Origin: a virus
Direction: 5' to 3' (one strand)
Length of the DNA stretch: 39,631 bases
IMG/VR virus record: IMGVR_UViG_3300011424_000002
Span: 1-39,631 of that record
Part shown: positions 38,977-39,631 of the stretch, piece by piece
Numbering within the stretch: position 1 is the first letter of the stretch
Layout of the letters: the number at the start of each line of letters is the position of its first letter
The notes under the pieces: generated by a model
What the model saw: only the letters and a program-made list of their open reading frames with translations
What the model was told of the DNA's origin: nothing
Database searches by the model: none
Position numbers and translations under genes: made by a program

Positions 38977-39198
38977 ATGCAAGTCATGCAAGCAGCCGCA
39001 TTAGACGGTGGTGTATTTTTAGACCTAGAAAACTTTGTGCGTATTAGAACGGCTGCTAGCACTTGTGCGCTTAAGGCAGAATACCGCGAGAAATTCATCG
39101 TGATTGAGCGCCCTGCGTTTGATGATTTGTGTGCGGCATTGGCGTTTGCAGATAAGTGTGAGTTGGAGCGTAGGATTGGGAAGGCTGCTAACCAATGA
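38977..39198 (+). CDS. Hypothetical early protein
   Basis: A 73-residue protein, ATG 38977, two bases after the previous stop. It starts MQVMQAAALDGGVFLDLENF and has a C-terminal helix (FDDLCAALAFADKCELERRI). The pattern suggests a small alpha-beta fold. Its stop overlaps the next gene start by 4 bp (ATGA). No family recognised. Confidence 0.65.
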   Translation: MQVMQAAALDGGVFLDLENFVRIRTAASTCALKAEYREKFIVIERPAFDDLCAALAFADKCELERRIGKAANQ

Positions 39199-39533
39199 AC
39201 ATCAATGATTTACGCAAGGTCGCTGAGGCTGCTACGCCGGGGCCTTGGCCGCACACTAAAGAAATGTACCGATGTGAAGCGCCGCACTTCATCGATATTG
39301 AATTTCCAGGCTTCAAGACAATGTTGATAAAGCCAGCCGATGCCGAGCACGTTGTCACGTTCAACCCCGCCCTCGTGCTCCAGCTGTTGGCTGTGGTTGA
39401 GCTAACGATGCAACTGATTGACGACTTAGACTGGTATTTCACCGACCCTGTAGAGCGTTGCTCCACCGTCCCACATGCGACGGCTGTAGAAATCAAAAAG
39501 ACACTAGCAGCACTGGAGACTGACCGTGGTTGA
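39195..39533 (+). CDS. Ead/Ea22-like protein
   Basis: A 112-residue protein. The beginning, INDLRKVAEAATPGPW, and the middle ADAEHVVTFNPALVLQLLAVVE match the pattern of Ead/Ea22-like phage proteins (LRxxAExATPGPW ... DAExIAxxNPAxVLxLL), which are common in early operons of temperate phages. A C-terminal helix with Asp/Trp follows. The family's role is unclear; it is linked to early host-cell effects. The start overlaps the previous stop and the end overlaps the next GTG start by 8 bp. Confidence 0.72.
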   Translation: MNINDLRKVAEAATPGPWPHTKEMYRCEAPHFIDIEFPGFKTMLIKPADAEHVVTFNPALVLQLLAVVELTMQLIDDLDWYFTDPVERCSTVPHATAVEIKKTLAALETDRG

Positions 39534-39631
39534 CTTGGAAGCAGCTTCTAGTTTGGCTATCGAATTAGAGGATGACTGTAGTGATTATGGGGCCGCAGGC
39601 AGAGAGGCAGCGTGTATCATCCGCGATTTAG
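39526..39631 (+). CDS. Hypothetical early protein, N-terminal part (gene crosses the window ends)
   Basis: A GTG start at 39526 overlaps the Ead/Ea22-like gene by 8 bp. The frame (VDLEAASSLAIELEDDCSDY and on) stays open to the last base, where 35 codons and one base are complete. Joined to bases 1-170 it makes a 91-residue protein. The N-terminus is acidic and helical. There is no terminal repeat between the two ends of the window, so the sequence was probably trimmed after circular assembly. No family recognised. Confidence 0.75.
   Translation, partial: MVDLEAASSLAIELEDDCSDYGAAGREAACIIRDL

Overview
The window reads as one complete temperate bacteriophage or prophage genome of about 39.6 kb, with short-tailed (podovirus-like) architecture. 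The two ends belong together. An open reading frame that starts at 39526 runs off the right edge after 35 codons plus one base, and it resumes in frame at base 1 and stops at 168-170. The sequence is therefore a circle (or circularly permuted molecule) opened at an arbitrary point. Several products carry Sec signal peptides or lipoboxes, and the lysis peptidase is of the T5 endolysin type, so the host is probably Gram-negative. A collagen-like lipoprotein and a secreted papain-type protease would fit a predatory or Bdellovibrionota-like host, but that is only a guess.

Layout. (1) Early rightward operon, 36991-39631 continuing into 1-1469: a Sak4-like recombination ATPase, a DUF669-type single-strand DNA-binding protein, then about eleven small, tightly overlapping genes (an Ead/Ea22-like protein, coiled coils, a zinc ribbon, a 45-residue membrane protein). 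(2) Late leftward block, 27248 down to 1449: small genes, a DUF5681-type putative small terminase, the large terminase (split by an intein), a membrane protein, portal, scaffold, major capsid, small capsid or tail proteins, a secreted beta-rich protein, a 1385-residue fibre, a lipoprotein, small proteins, adaptor, nozzle and three ejection-type proteins. (3) An exported-protein cassette, 29243-27344: papain-family protease, cysteine-rich lipoprotein and thioredoxin-like lipoprotein, followed by an intrinsic terminator. (4) Lysis area, 29343-30137: a lone rightward M15 endolysin, and leftward a 33-residue membrane peptide and a membrane-anchored coiled coil that could be a spanin. (5) Integration, 30219-31681: attP-like DNA with five TGTGCGTGA arm-type repeats around a tRNA-like core, tyrosine integrase, excisionase-like HTH protein. 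(6) Replication, 31856-35452: ERCC4 nuclease, an unknown protein, an iteron-rich origin candidate with an AT-rich centre, SF3 helicase and primase. (7) Lysogeny, 35594-36711: a collagen-like lipoprotein (moron candidate) and an HTH repressor facing the early operon across a regulatory gap that contains a perfect terminator hairpin.

The most notable points are: the papain / Cys-rich / thioredoxin export cassette; a class 3 (Ala1, WCT-motif) intein inside the Walker A motif of the large terminase; a candidate -1 frameshift on an in-phase A AAA AAA heptamer that would give the single-strand binding protein a second C-terminus; an iteron origin candidate; a well-ordered attP; and a Sec-exported protein resembling the fibre tip. 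No DNA polymerase, RNA polymerase, tape-measure or sheath gene, CRISPR array or complete tRNA was seen.
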